DNA of 6,546 nucleotides, taken from the NCBI GenBank assembly GCA_027057185.1, contig JALUJE010000286.1:1-6546 (forward strand), in the 5' to 3' direction. Made by a program: the position numbers and the translations under genes. The notes beneath the pieces were generated by a model. It was not told the origin of the DNA. It ran no database searches and saw only the letters and a program-made list of their open reading frames with translations. Shown here piece by piece: positions 1 to 6,377 of the stretch. The first letter of the stretch is position 1. Each line of letters opens with the position of its first letter. Source of the stretch: Helicobacteraceae bacterium. Lineage in GTDB: Bacteria; Campylobacterota; Campylobacteria; Campylobacterales; Sulfurimonadaceae.

Positions 1-2081
1 CCGGCACTCTCCATCGCGACATCAGTTCCAGTTCCCATAGCAATACCCACATGCGCCGTTGCCAATGCCGGAGCATCGTTGATTCCATCACCAGCCATAG
101 CAACGGTATGTCCTTTTGCCTGAAGTTCCTGAACCACTGCTGCTTTTTGTTCCGGAGACACCTCTGCTCTAACCTCATCAATATGTAATTGTTGTGCAAC
201 GGCTTGTGCTGTGGTACTACTATCTCCGGTGAGCATCACAACACGTACGCCTTCATCATGCAAATCTGCAATAGCTTTAGGTGTTGAGCGCTTAACAGGA
301 TCGGCTACTACTATGAAACCGGCAGCATTTCCATCTACGGCAACGAGCATAACACTTTTCCCTTCTTGTCTTGCGACATCGGCATCATGCAGTAAAGCGT
401 CATCTGCAATATTGAAACTGTGAAATAGTTTACTGTTTCCAATAGCAATTTTCGTATTGTCAATCATTCCACTCACACCTTGACCGGTAAATGATTGAAA
501 GTTTTTCACTTTTACCAATGCAATATTTTGTTCTTTGGCTCCGGAGACAATGGCCTCGGCTAAAGGATGCTCACTCGACAATTCCAGACTTGCTACATAT
601 TGTAACAGTTGGTTTTCATCAAAACCTTCAAGGGTATGTATTCCCACCAATTTTGGTTTTCCCTCGGTAAGTGTTCCGGTTTTATCGACGACTAAAACAT
701 CGACTTTTTCCAATATTTCCAGAGACTCAGCATCTTTGATCAGAACACCTTCTGTGGCACCACGACCCGTCCCTACCATAATAGACACCGGTGTTGCCAA
801 CCCAAGAGCACAAGGACATGCAATAATGAGTACGGCAACTGCACTGACAACCGCATGAGCCAACCGTGGTTCCGGACCGACAAACCACCATACAAAAAAG
901 GAGATAACGGCAATACCTACAACCGCCGGAACAAAATATCCCGCGACTTTATCTGCAAGTTTTTGAATAGGAGCCCGTGACCGACTGGCATTGGCAACCA
1001 TGGCAATAATTTGTGACAAAAGCGTATCTGCTCCTACTTTTTGAGCCCGCATCAGTAAGCTTCCTGTAGTATTAATCGTGGCACCAATAACAATATCTCC
1101 TACCACTTTTTTTACAGCAACCGGCTCACCGGTTACCATCGACTCATCAATATGTGTCTCACCTTCAATCACTTCACCATCAACAGGAATTTTTTCTCCA
1201 GGTCGAATACGTAACGTATCCCCTACGTGAACCTTTTCAAGTGCAATATCCTCTTCACTCCCATCATCCCGTACAATTCTGGCACTATTGGGGGCAAGCC
1301 CCAAAAGTAGCTCAATTGCGTCATTAGTTTGACTTCGTGCACGAAGTTCAAGAACCTGTCCTAAAAGTACCAAGGTCACTATTACGGCAGCAGCCTCGAA
1401 ATAGACATCGACCAGTCCACCCTCCATCTGCATCACCGGGGGATATATCTGTGGGAAAAAAAGTGCTACAACACTGTATACCCACGCAAATGACACACCA
1501 AGAGCTATCAGTGTAAACATATTCAAATTCCATGTTTTTACCGATTGCCAACCTCTAACGAAAAAGGGCCATCCCCCCCACAAAACAACTGGTGTGGCCA
1601 ATATAAACCCAATCCACTGCACACTTTTAAGTGACAGCCATTCCGGCAAGAGTGTCGGTACCAAATCGGCAAGCATTGCCAAAACAAATACAGGAATCGA
1701 CAATACCGTACTCACCCAAAAACGACGTGTCATATCTTTGAGTTCTTCGTTATCATCGTCATCTGCCCTCACCACAAGAGGTTCCAATGCCATACCACAT
1801 TTTGGGCAGCTTCCGGGTCCTTTTTGCTGAACTTCCGGATGCATAGGACAGGTATATATGGCATCGCTATTGGCTTGAGTTGTTGTAGCGGTATCATGAT
1901 GATGCGAATCACAGCATGTCTCGTGCGATGCATCAACCGTAAAAAGGGTCGGTTCTATTTTAAATTTTTCTAAACAATGTTCCGAACAAAAATAATAGTG
2001 TTCACCTTCAAATTCTGTATGCAATGGTGTGTCTGTTGACACTTCCATACCACACACGATATCTTTTCTCATGGTATCCAT
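1..2081 (-). CDS. copA: P1B-type Cu(I)-exporting ATPase, C-terminus cut by window edge
   Basis: This inner-membrane pump uses ATP to move Cu(I) out of the cytoplasm. The first 693 codons are present, and the end (last two membrane helices) lies outside the window. The N-terminus has a YHS metal-binding domain (about residues 7-47), a linker with CC and HHH, and a heavy-metal-binding domain (CPMHP at 78-82, CPKCGM at 92-97). There is no GMxCxxC HMA domain. Helices follow from about 120. The core motifs are actuator TGEP at 317-320, CPC in the transport helix at 422-424, DKTGTLT with phosphorylated D466, HP at 505-506 and GDGINDAP at 664-671. CPC indicates a monovalent-copper or silver pump. 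Two ATGs are adjacent (2084 and 2081); AAGGAG lies 6 nt from 2081 but only 3 nt from 2084, so I chose 2081. It follows copB after 65 bp with no visible terminator, so it is probably in the same operon. The name copA is also used for the unrelated oxidase at 2844-4595. Confidence 0.95.
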   Translation of the reverse strand, partial: MDTMRKDIVCGMEVSTDTPLHTEFEGEHYYFCSEHCLEKFKIEPTLFTVDASHETCCDSHHHDTATTTQANSDAIYTCPMHPEVQQKGPGSCPKCGMALEPLVVRADDDDNEELKDMTRRFWVSTVLSIPVFVLAMLADLVPTLLPEWLSLKSVQWIGFILATPVVLWGGWPFFVRGWQSVKTWNLNMFTLIALGVSFAWVYSVVALFFPQIYPPVMQMEGGLVDVYFEAAAVIVTLVLLGQVLELRARSQTNDAIELLLGLAPNSARIVRDDGSEEDIALEKVHVGDTLRIRPGEKIPVDGEVIEGETHIDESMVTGEPVAVKKVVGDIVIGATINTTGSLLMRAQKVGADTLLSQIIAMVANASRSRAPIQKLADKVAGYFVPAVVGIAVISFFVWWFVGPEPRLAHAVVSAVAVLIIACPCALGLATPVSIMVGTGRGATEGVLIKDAESLEILEKVDVLVVDKTGTLTEGKPKLVGIHTLEGFDENQLLQYVASLELSSEHPLAEAIVSGAKEQNIALVKVKNFQSFTGQGVSGMIDNTKIAIGNSKLFHSFNIADDALLHDADVARQEGKSVMLVAVDGNAAGFIVVADPVKRSTPKAIADLHDEGVRVVMLTGDSSTTAQAVAQQLHIDEVRAEVSPEQKAAVVQELQAKGHTVAMAGDGINDAPALATAHVGIAMGTGTDVAMESA

Positions 2082-2087
2082 CATGGA

Positions 2088-2093
2088 CTCCTT
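2088..2093 (-). promoter_or_regulatory. Ribosome binding site deciding the ATPase start
   Basis: AAGGAG on the minus strand. Its spacing is 6 nt to the ATG at 2081 and 3 nt to the ATG at 2084. The other genes here use spacings of 5, 6 and 8 nt, which favours 2081. Confidence 0.75.
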
Positions 2094-2146
2094 TATTATC
2101 ATTAGGTCGATTCATCCTAAAACGGCTTTGTTTCACTGCAATACAC

Positions 2147-2830
2147 CTAAAACCAAAATCGTAAACCGGCAATAACATAGATCTCATTAAGCGGTATGAA
2201 CCTATCGGTATTGGAAAAGTTTTGGCTCCACTCAACACCGACATACGGTGCAAATTCTCTTATAAATTCATATCGAAGTCTTGCTCCAAGTGTAAGATTT
2301 GAAAAGCCGCTACCCATTCCCATCTCTGGTACATCCTTGCTGTAAGCTTCCATAGCCAAACTCGGCGTTAATACAAGTTTTTGTGTGAGTAACGCTTCAT
2401 ATTCTACTTCAGCCCGTATACCAAGCGTACCGCTTTTCCCTATGAGTAGCATGGCACGGGTTTCAAAAAAATATGGAGCAAGACCCTGGATTCCTAGTAC
2501 TGCCCAACTTTGATGTGCTCCCGAAACTTTGTCGTAACCCACACCAAGTTGCAAGTCCCAATACGGGGCAATAGCTCTGGAATAGACCAGTTGATTGTCA
2601 CTCTCTGCCGATTCCCCTTTAACCTTTTCACCTTCAGAATAGATATAAATTTTATTTATGTCATAACCAATAAACGCATAGGTATCCCAACTGAGTGCTT
2701 TATCATTATGAAATTGATATTCTAGTTTATCAACCATAACGCTTCCCCTCAATATATCTCCACCGCCACCAGAAATACCCGACGTGGTTAAAGTCAAAAC
2801 TAATACTATTGTTGTTACTAATGTTTTCAT
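2147..2830 (-). CDS. copB: CopB/PcoB-type outer-membrane copper resistance protein
   Basis: This 227-residue protein is predicted to be an outer-membrane beta-barrel of the CopB/PcoB family, which works with the periplasmic multicopper oxidase in copper tolerance; its exact biochemical role is not settled. Residues 1-21 form a Sec-type signal peptide (MKT start, hydrophobic core, no lipobox Cys). The mature part carries family signatures: DKLEYQF (34-40), SWDTYAFIGYD (47-57), YSRAIAPYWDLQLGVGYD (83-100), GIQGLAPYFFE (113-123), LRYEFIREFAPYVGVEW (185-201) and a terminal AGLRFWF with aromatic last residue, typical of barrels. It lacks the long Met/His-rich N-terminal region of the proteobacterial CopB proteins and is correspondingly short. 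An earlier in-frame ATG at 2854 would overlap the oxidase; the ATG at 2830 has AAGGAG 8 nt upstream and begins the signal peptide directly, so I chose it. Confidence 0.92.
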   Translation of the reverse strand: MKTLVTTIVLVLTLTTSGISGGGGDILRGSVMVDKLEYQFHNDKALSWDTYAFIGYDINKIYIYSEGEKVKGESAESDNQLVYSRAIAPYWDLQLGVGYDKVSGAHQSWAVLGIQGLAPYFFETRAMLLIGKSGTLGIRAEVEYEALLTQKLVLTPSLAMEAYSKDVPEMGMGSGFSNLTLGARLRYEFIREFAPYVGVEWSQNFSNTDRFIPLNEIYVIAGLRFWF

Positions 2831-2838
2831 AATAAAAT

Positions 2839-2844
2839 CTCCTT
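2839..2844 (-). promoter_or_regulatory. copB ribosome binding site overlapping the oxidase stop codon
   Basis: The minus strand reads TAAAGGAG: the TAA stop of the oxidase (2846-2844) shares its last A with AAGGAG, which sits 8 nt before the copB ATG. This arrangement suggests that copB translation is coupled to termination of the upstream gene. Confidence 0.75.
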
Positions 2845-4595
2845 TATGCCACAATGACTTTTCTAAACATATCAGTCATATGATAGAGCAGATGACAATG
2901 ATATGCCCAAGAGCCTCTGGCATCTACAGTAACACGAAAACTAATCTTAGCCCCCGGCTGTACAATGATGGTATGCTTTTTCGGTAAAAAATGATCATCT
3001 CCCGTCTCCAGATCACTCCACATACCGTGAAGATGCATAGGATGATTCATCATCGTATCGTTAATATAGGTTATTCTCAGTCGCTCTCCATAATGAAATG
3101 TCAAAGGATCAGCATCTTCATATTTAATACCATTTATTGACCACATATAGCGTTCCATATTCCCGGTTAAATGGAGTATGATTTCTCTATCAGGATATCG
3201 ATCATGTTTGGTAGAGTATAATGATCTCAAGTCAGCATAGGTCAAGACTTTTCGGCCATTGTCTCTTAAACCCACACCGGGATCATTCAAACGATATTGA
3301 GGATCCATAGCTCGCATCGTTGTCTGCACACCCATTGCGGTTTTCAATGGTGTTACCGGAATGACGCGCTGCTGCATTGTCTCCATATTATGACCCATTG
3401 GTTTTTTAGTCATAGTTTTCATCATATTCATTTGGTGTTCCGAATCACCCATTGCTTCCATATTCATATTCATACCCATATCCGTAAGCGTTAAAATCGG
3501 TAGAGAATCCATAGGTGGCGGTGTTGCTTCGATGATATGGTCATAGGTCAGAGAACCCAGCGCATATCCACTACGATCAATACTTTGAGCAAAAATAGCA
3601 TAGGCATGTTCTTCATCAGGCTCAACAATAACATCATAGGTTTCAGCAACACCAATACGAAATTCATCAACCATTACAGGTTGAACATAGTTACCATCAG
3701 CTGCTACCACACGCATTTTCAGTCCAGGAATCCGTACATCAAAAAATGTCATTGCTGCACTGTTAATAAAACGCAGGAGAACGGTTTCACCCGGAGAAAA
3801 CAAAGCTTTAAAATTGGTAGCCGGATTAAGTCCATTCATTAAAAATGTGTACGTATAGCCTGTGACATCTGAGAGATCCCTATCGCTCATGGTCATATTA
3901 TTCCACATCTTTCTATCATTAAATGCAGCAAAAAATCCTTTCTCCTTCACTTCGGAAAAAAAATCTCCCACCGTACGCTGTTTGAAATTATAATAATCAG
4001 GCATAAGTTTAAGTTTTCGATAAATAGCAGCCGGTTCTTCATCTGACCAATCTGAAAGTGTTACGACATATTCTTTGTCATATGAAAAGGGTTCTTTTTC
4101 CTTGGGTTCAATCACAATGGCACCATAAATACCCGTCTGCTCTTGAAAACCGGAATGTGAATGGTACCAATATGTACCACTTTGAACCACCGGAAAGGTA
4201 TACATAAAAGTTTCACCCGGCTTAATACCCTCAAAACTAATGCCCGGAACACCATCCATATTAGTCGGTAAAATAATACCGTGCCAGTGAATAGAGGTAT
4301 CTTCATTTAGATTATTTGTAACATAAATGGTAACCGTGTCACCTTCTTTCCATCGAAGTATTGGACCTGCCAACATACCATTAACTGCTGTCGCAATCGA
4401 AGGAATACCGGTAATATTGACAGCCGTTTTGTCAATACTCAAATGAAATTCCGTACCAACCAGCGTCTGCTGCTTCTGCTGGCTTACAATAGTCTTGTGC
4501 GCATATAGTGACGGAGGCAATGTAGCAGCGACCCCTGTAGCAACAATCCCCTTTACAAAGGTTCTGCGCGAAATATTTGATGTTGTATGTATCAT
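2844..4595 (-). CDS. pcoA: Tat-exported multicopper oxidase, PcoA/CopA copper-resistance family
   Basis: This 583-residue periplasmic enzyme is expected to oxidise Cu(I) to Cu(II) with O2 as acceptor. Residues 9-15 (SRRTFVK) are a twin-arginine signal, with cleavage likely near A32. Copper ligands are HWH at 103-105, HSH at 145-147, HPMHLH at 518-523 and HCHLLYH at 566-572, covering the type 1, 2 and 3 sites, with M576 as the likely axial ligand. Three cupredoxin domains are expected. A Met-rich insert at 373-407 holds 12 Met in 35 residues plus H387 and H402, as in PcoA/CopA and CueO-like oxidases, where such segments bind Cu(I). His572 to Met576 is one residue shorter than the usual H-x4-M. 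An upstream in-frame ATG at 4640 would put 15 extra residues before the Tat motif; the ATG at 4595 has AAGGAG 6 nt upstream, so I chose it. Often named CopA, but unrelated to the ATPase. Confidence 0.95.
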   Translation of the reverse strand: MIHTTSNISRRTFVKGIVATGVAATLPPSLYAHKTIVSQQKQQTLVGTEFHLSIDKTAVNITGIPSIATAVNGMLAGPILRWKEGDTVTIYVTNNLNEDTSIHWHGIILPTNMDGVPGISFEGIKPGETFMYTFPVVQSGTYWYHSHSGFQEQTGIYGAIVIEPKEKEPFSYDKEYVVTLSDWSDEEPAAIYRKLKLMPDYYNFKQRTVGDFFSEVKEKGFFAAFNDRKMWNNMTMSDRDLSDVTGYTYTFLMNGLNPATNFKALFSPGETVLLRFINSAAMTFFDVRIPGLKMRVVAADGNYVQPVMVDEFRIGVAETYDVIVEPDEEHAYAIFAQSIDRSGYALGSLTYDHIIEATPPPMDSLPILTLTDMGMNMNMEAMGDSEHQMNMMKTMTKKPMGHNMETMQQRVIPVTPLKTAMGVQTTMRAMDPQYRLNDPGVGLRDNGRKVLTYADLRSLYSTKHDRYPDREIILHLTGNMERYMWSINGIKYEDADPLTFHYGERLRITYINDTMMNHPMHLHGMWSDLETGDDHFLPKKHTIIVQPGAKISFRVTVDARGSWAYHCHLLYHMTDMFRKVIVA

Positions 4596-4625
4596 TGAAA
4601 ACTCCTTGTATGGTGTGTTATTTGT

Positions 4626-4635
4626 AACATATGTT
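4626..4635. repeat. AACATATGTT palindrome upstream of the oxidase gene
   Basis: A perfect 10-bp palindrome 31 bp upstream of the oxidase ATG, overlapping an ATTTGTAA element at 4620-4627 that recurs in the other upstream regions. It could be part of an operator or a chance AT-rich palindrome. Confidence 0.3.
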
Positions 4636-4715
4636 GTCAATAACCGTCATACTTTCTATGTAACATCATAATGGATAAGTGTGCAAAGAGTGTGTAAGAA
4701 ATAAAACGTGGGAGC

Positions 4716-4749
4716 GCTCAAAGCCTTTCTATTAAGAAAAACTTTGAAC
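4716..4749 (-). promoter_or_regulatory. Intercistronic RNA hairpin between cytochrome and oxidase genes
   Basis: Two 15-nt arms (4735-4749 and 4716-4730) flank a UAAU loop. In the minus-strand RNA all 15 positions pair, including three G-U wobbles and four G-C pairs. On the plus strand the wobbles become C-A mismatches, so the structure favours the sense transcript. The next nucleotides, GCUCCCACG, separate it from a U-rich tract (UUUUAUUUCUU). It is therefore not a textbook intrinsic terminator, but it could act as a partial terminator, a 3'-end stabiliser for the cytochrome mRNA, or a processing site that sets different levels of the two genes. Confidence 0.6.
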
Positions 4750-4797
4750 TCGTATGTAATATGGCAATGGTATGCGTTGCCTGGGTGGTTATTGGAT

Positions 4798-5382
4798 CTA
4801 CCGACCCCAGCGACCGCCACGACCCATGCCGCCACCGCCGCCGCGACCACCACGACCCATACCACCGCCCATGCCGCCACCGCGACCGCCTGAAGATAAA
4901 AAGCCGTGACAGTTTCGACACTGTCGTCGTTGAAAAGACTCCGTCGCATGGTGTACGTTGGTTCCGCGCATTGGGTTGCCTCTTACCGACCATGACGGAT
5001 GACATTGTAAACAATCATTAATTAACACAACGCCCATCTCTCCGGTCTCTTCAGAGTAATCCGTTAGATGACATGTCAAACAGTGGTATTCACCCCGTGA
5101 GGTATCACCCGGAGCCACCGTATCATGCAAACCATAGTACAATCCTTCTATCGGTTTTCCTACCCGGGAATGATGCCGATCCGCATTGACGTTTCCTACA
5201 GCAGGATTCGGAACGCCGGAATTGTCTCCATGACATAACCGACACTGATCTTCACTTGGAGCACCATCATAAATACTCATCATTCCCATTCCCATAACAT
5301 CCGATGTTATCAATAAACTTCCGACAATAATCATGCTAGTAAGTGACATCTTTTGCACTGCTTTTTGAATTGTAAGACTCAT
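4798..5382 (-). CDS. Secreted tetraheme c-type cytochrome with Gly/Arg/Met-rich tail
   Basis: This 194-residue protein is probably a periplasmic electron carrier. An N-terminal export segment (hydrophobic about 13-28) leads to four CxxCH heme-attachment motifs at 47-51, 101-105, 124-128 and 155-159. Further His residues (H70, H71, H86, H100, H144, H145) could supply distal ligands for bis-His hemes. From residue 165 to the end, 30 residues are 20 Gly, 6 Arg, 3 Met and 1 Trp, a low-complexity tail with an 11-residue near-repeat. The ATG at 5382 has AAGGAG 5 nt upstream; an internal ATG at codon 12 has no such site. It is the first gene after the promoter region and precedes the copper oxidase, so a part in copper redox chemistry is likely but inferred. 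I do not recognise a named family beyond multiheme cytochrome c. A second 97-codon frame through the tail is a by-product of the Gly-codon repeats. Confidence 0.88.
   Translation of the reverse strand: MSLTIQKAVQKMSLTSMIIVGSLLITSDVMGMGMMSIYDGAPSEDQCRLCHGDNSGVPNPAVGNVNADRHHSRVGKPIEGLYYGLHDTVAPGDTSRGEYHCLTCHLTDYSEETGEMGVVLINDCLQCHPSWSVRGNPMRGTNVHHATESFQRRQCRNCHGFLSSGGRGGGMGGGMGRGGRGGGGGMGRGGRWGR
4810..4863 (-). repeat. GC-rich coding tandem repeat in the cytochrome tail
   Basis: Two 21-bp copies (4810-4830 and 4843-4863) differ at two positions and lie 33 bp, or 11 codons, apart. Each encodes GMGRGGR. The surrounding 90 bp (4801-4890) is 70 G or C, about 78%, in an otherwise AT-rich window. 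Such repeats expand and contract by slippage, so tail length may differ between strains. Confidence 0.7.
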
Positions 5383-5437
5383 TATTTCTCCTTGGTATTG
5401 CGTTTCAAGTATTAGCCAACACCAGACAGATACAAGA

Positions 5438-5474
5438 TTGTAATATTTTAAAACAATAGATTATAATATTACAA
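5438..5474. promoter_or_regulatory. AT-rich inverted repeat in the operon leader, possible operator
   Basis: The arms at 5438-5451 and 5461-5474 are 14 bp each with a single mismatch (5448/5464) and a 9-bp spacer. The core TTGTAATATT is exact in both. Each arm is itself close to the palindrome GTAATATTAC, and the two centres are about 23 bp (two helical turns) apart, as expected for a pair of protein-binding sites. A second TATAAT (minus strand, 5465-5460) lies in one arm. If transcription begins at the extended -10 upstream, the repeat would also lie in the 5' leader and could fold as a weak A-U hairpin. Confidence 0.5.
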
Positions 5475-5528
5475 ATAAAATAAATTTTTCATAGACTGCT
5501 GTGATAATTAATACTTGTTTCAGAGTAT

Positions 5529-5537
5529 ATTATAGCA
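5529..5537 (-). promoter_or_regulatory. Extended -10 promoter of the cop operon
   Basis: The minus strand reads TGC-TATAAT, a perfect TGn extended -10, with no TTGACA-like -35. Campylobacterota sigma-70 promoters characteristically have this form. The predicted start is near 5522, giving a leader of about 140 nt before the cytochrome ATG. It is the only strong promoter I see upstream of the structural genes. Confidence 0.6.
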
Positions 5538-5554
5538 CGAAAATAATAAGAGTA

Positions 5555-5566
5555 TCTTATATAAGA
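5555..5566. promoter_or_regulatory. TCTTATATAAGA palindrome near the -35 position
   Basis: A perfect 12-bp palindrome whose near edge is about 20 bp upstream of the -10 hexamer, so it covers roughly -33 to -44. A half-copy, ATAAGA, lies at 5546-5551. The position suits an activator that replaces a missing -35 box. It also lies just after the regulator's stop codon; without a GC stem it is unlikely to be a terminator. Confidence 0.35.
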
Positions 5567-5574
5567 AAATTTTT

Positions 5575-6282
5575 TTACGACAGATCATCACTTAATATTT
5601 TATAACCTAATCCGCTAGAATTTTCAATCAAATCAGCCCCGAGTACCTGCCGTGTTCGATACACCAATGAACGTAACGTTTTTTTGCAAACCTGTCTCTC
5701 ATACACATATTGCGATATCTGTTCAAAAGAGATGCTGATATTGACATTTTCACTTAAAATTTTTATTAATTTCAATGCTTTTTTGCTGAGTTGTATCTCA
5801 GTGCCATGTTTAAACAGTCTCACCAGCTGTCGATCATAGGTAAACCCATGATTGAGTGGAATAATATTGGTAGAATAAGTACGTTGCTTCGCGGTTTCTT
5901 CTTTGAGTGAATTGCTGACATTGGCCAATGCAATAGTGGCAAGTACCTGTTTTTCCAAATACGGTTTCATAATGTAACCATCAGCATCGGAAGAAGCGAC
6001 ATAATTGATAATATCCGTACTGGAGTATCACGTTAAAAAAATGATTTTGGTATCAATATGTTGTCGGATCTCCAAAGCGGCATCACACCCACTAATATTG
6101 TCTTTGAGCATAATGTCCATCAAAATAATTTGAGGCTGTAACTCTTTGGCTTTACTAACGGCCTCACTGCCTTTATCGCAACTGCCCACAACCGTGAACC
6201 CATGATATTCAAGAAGCCGTTCTAAACACTCCACCACAATCGGTTCATCTTCTACAATAAATACTGTACACTTTTCAGCCAT
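5575..6282 (-). pseudogene. OmpR/PhoB-type response regulator interrupted by an in-frame TGA
   Basis: The frame encodes 235 codons with a single internal stop at codon 85 (6030-6028). Codons 1-84 are a receiver domain: acidic pair E11-D12, phospho-acceptor D56 and switch T84 at the end of beta-4. After the stop the same frame continues with YSSTDII, then K106-P107 (the conserved receiver Lys), a linker, and a winged-helix DNA-binding domain at about 144-230 that ends in LIENSSGLGYKI. Both halves retain the expected key residues, so the break looks recent. The downstream part has an ATG at 5970, but no good Shine-Dalgarno precedes it, and a product starting there would lack the receiver. The start at 6282 has a weak AAGGAA 10 nt upstream. 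Because it lies directly before the copper operon in the same orientation, it was probably the copper-responsive regulator. No histidine kinase is in the window. Sequencing error and stop readthrough remain possible. Confidence 0.85.
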
Positions 6283-6377
6283 ACTTTTAACGTTCCTTTT
6301 AAAGCATTATTGCAAACTTCACGGTCTACAAAAGCTTTCCCCCACGCTTTATCTATCTTTTGGTATATTACTACCTT

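Noticed and set aside
211..858. Plus-strand frames of 70 and 107 codons within the ATPase region.
   Set aside because: They lie antisense to a continuous, motif-complete ATPase frame and have no recognisable protein features.
2102..2120. TTAGG/CCTAA inverted repeat between copB and the ATPase as a terminator.
   Set aside because: Only 5 bp with a 9-nt loop and no U-tract; too weak to separate the two genes.
4313..4631. Exact 14-bp repeat TTATTTGTAACATA inside (4313-4326) and upstream (4618-4631) of the oxidase gene.
   Set aside because: In an AT-rich window one such repeat is close to chance expectation, and the internal copy is constrained by the coding sequence.
4612..4640. TTGACA on the minus strand (4640-4635) as a separate promoter for the oxidase gene.
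   Set aside because: No TATAAT-like hexamer lies 16-18 bp downstream (the sequence there is CACACC), and transcription would begin within the ribosome-binding region.
4763..4781. GGCAA/TTGCC hairpin just after the cytochrome stop as an intrinsic terminator.
   Set aside because: The stem is only about 5-7 bp with a mismatch and is not followed by a run of U; the longer hairpin at 4716-4749 is the stronger structure.
4656..4949. A 97-codon minus-strand frame rich in Ala and Val overlapping the cytochrome tail.
   Set aside because: It is the shifted reading of the Gly-codon repeats (GGx read as GCx/GTx). It has no Shine-Dalgarno and conflicts with the well-supported cytochrome frame.
6028..6030. 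TGA read as a sense codon throughout the genome (alternative code, e.g. TGA for Gly or Trp).
   Set aside because: Well over 1,500 codons of the other genes contain no in-frame TGA, and Gly and Trp are encoded normally, so a general reassignment is not supported.
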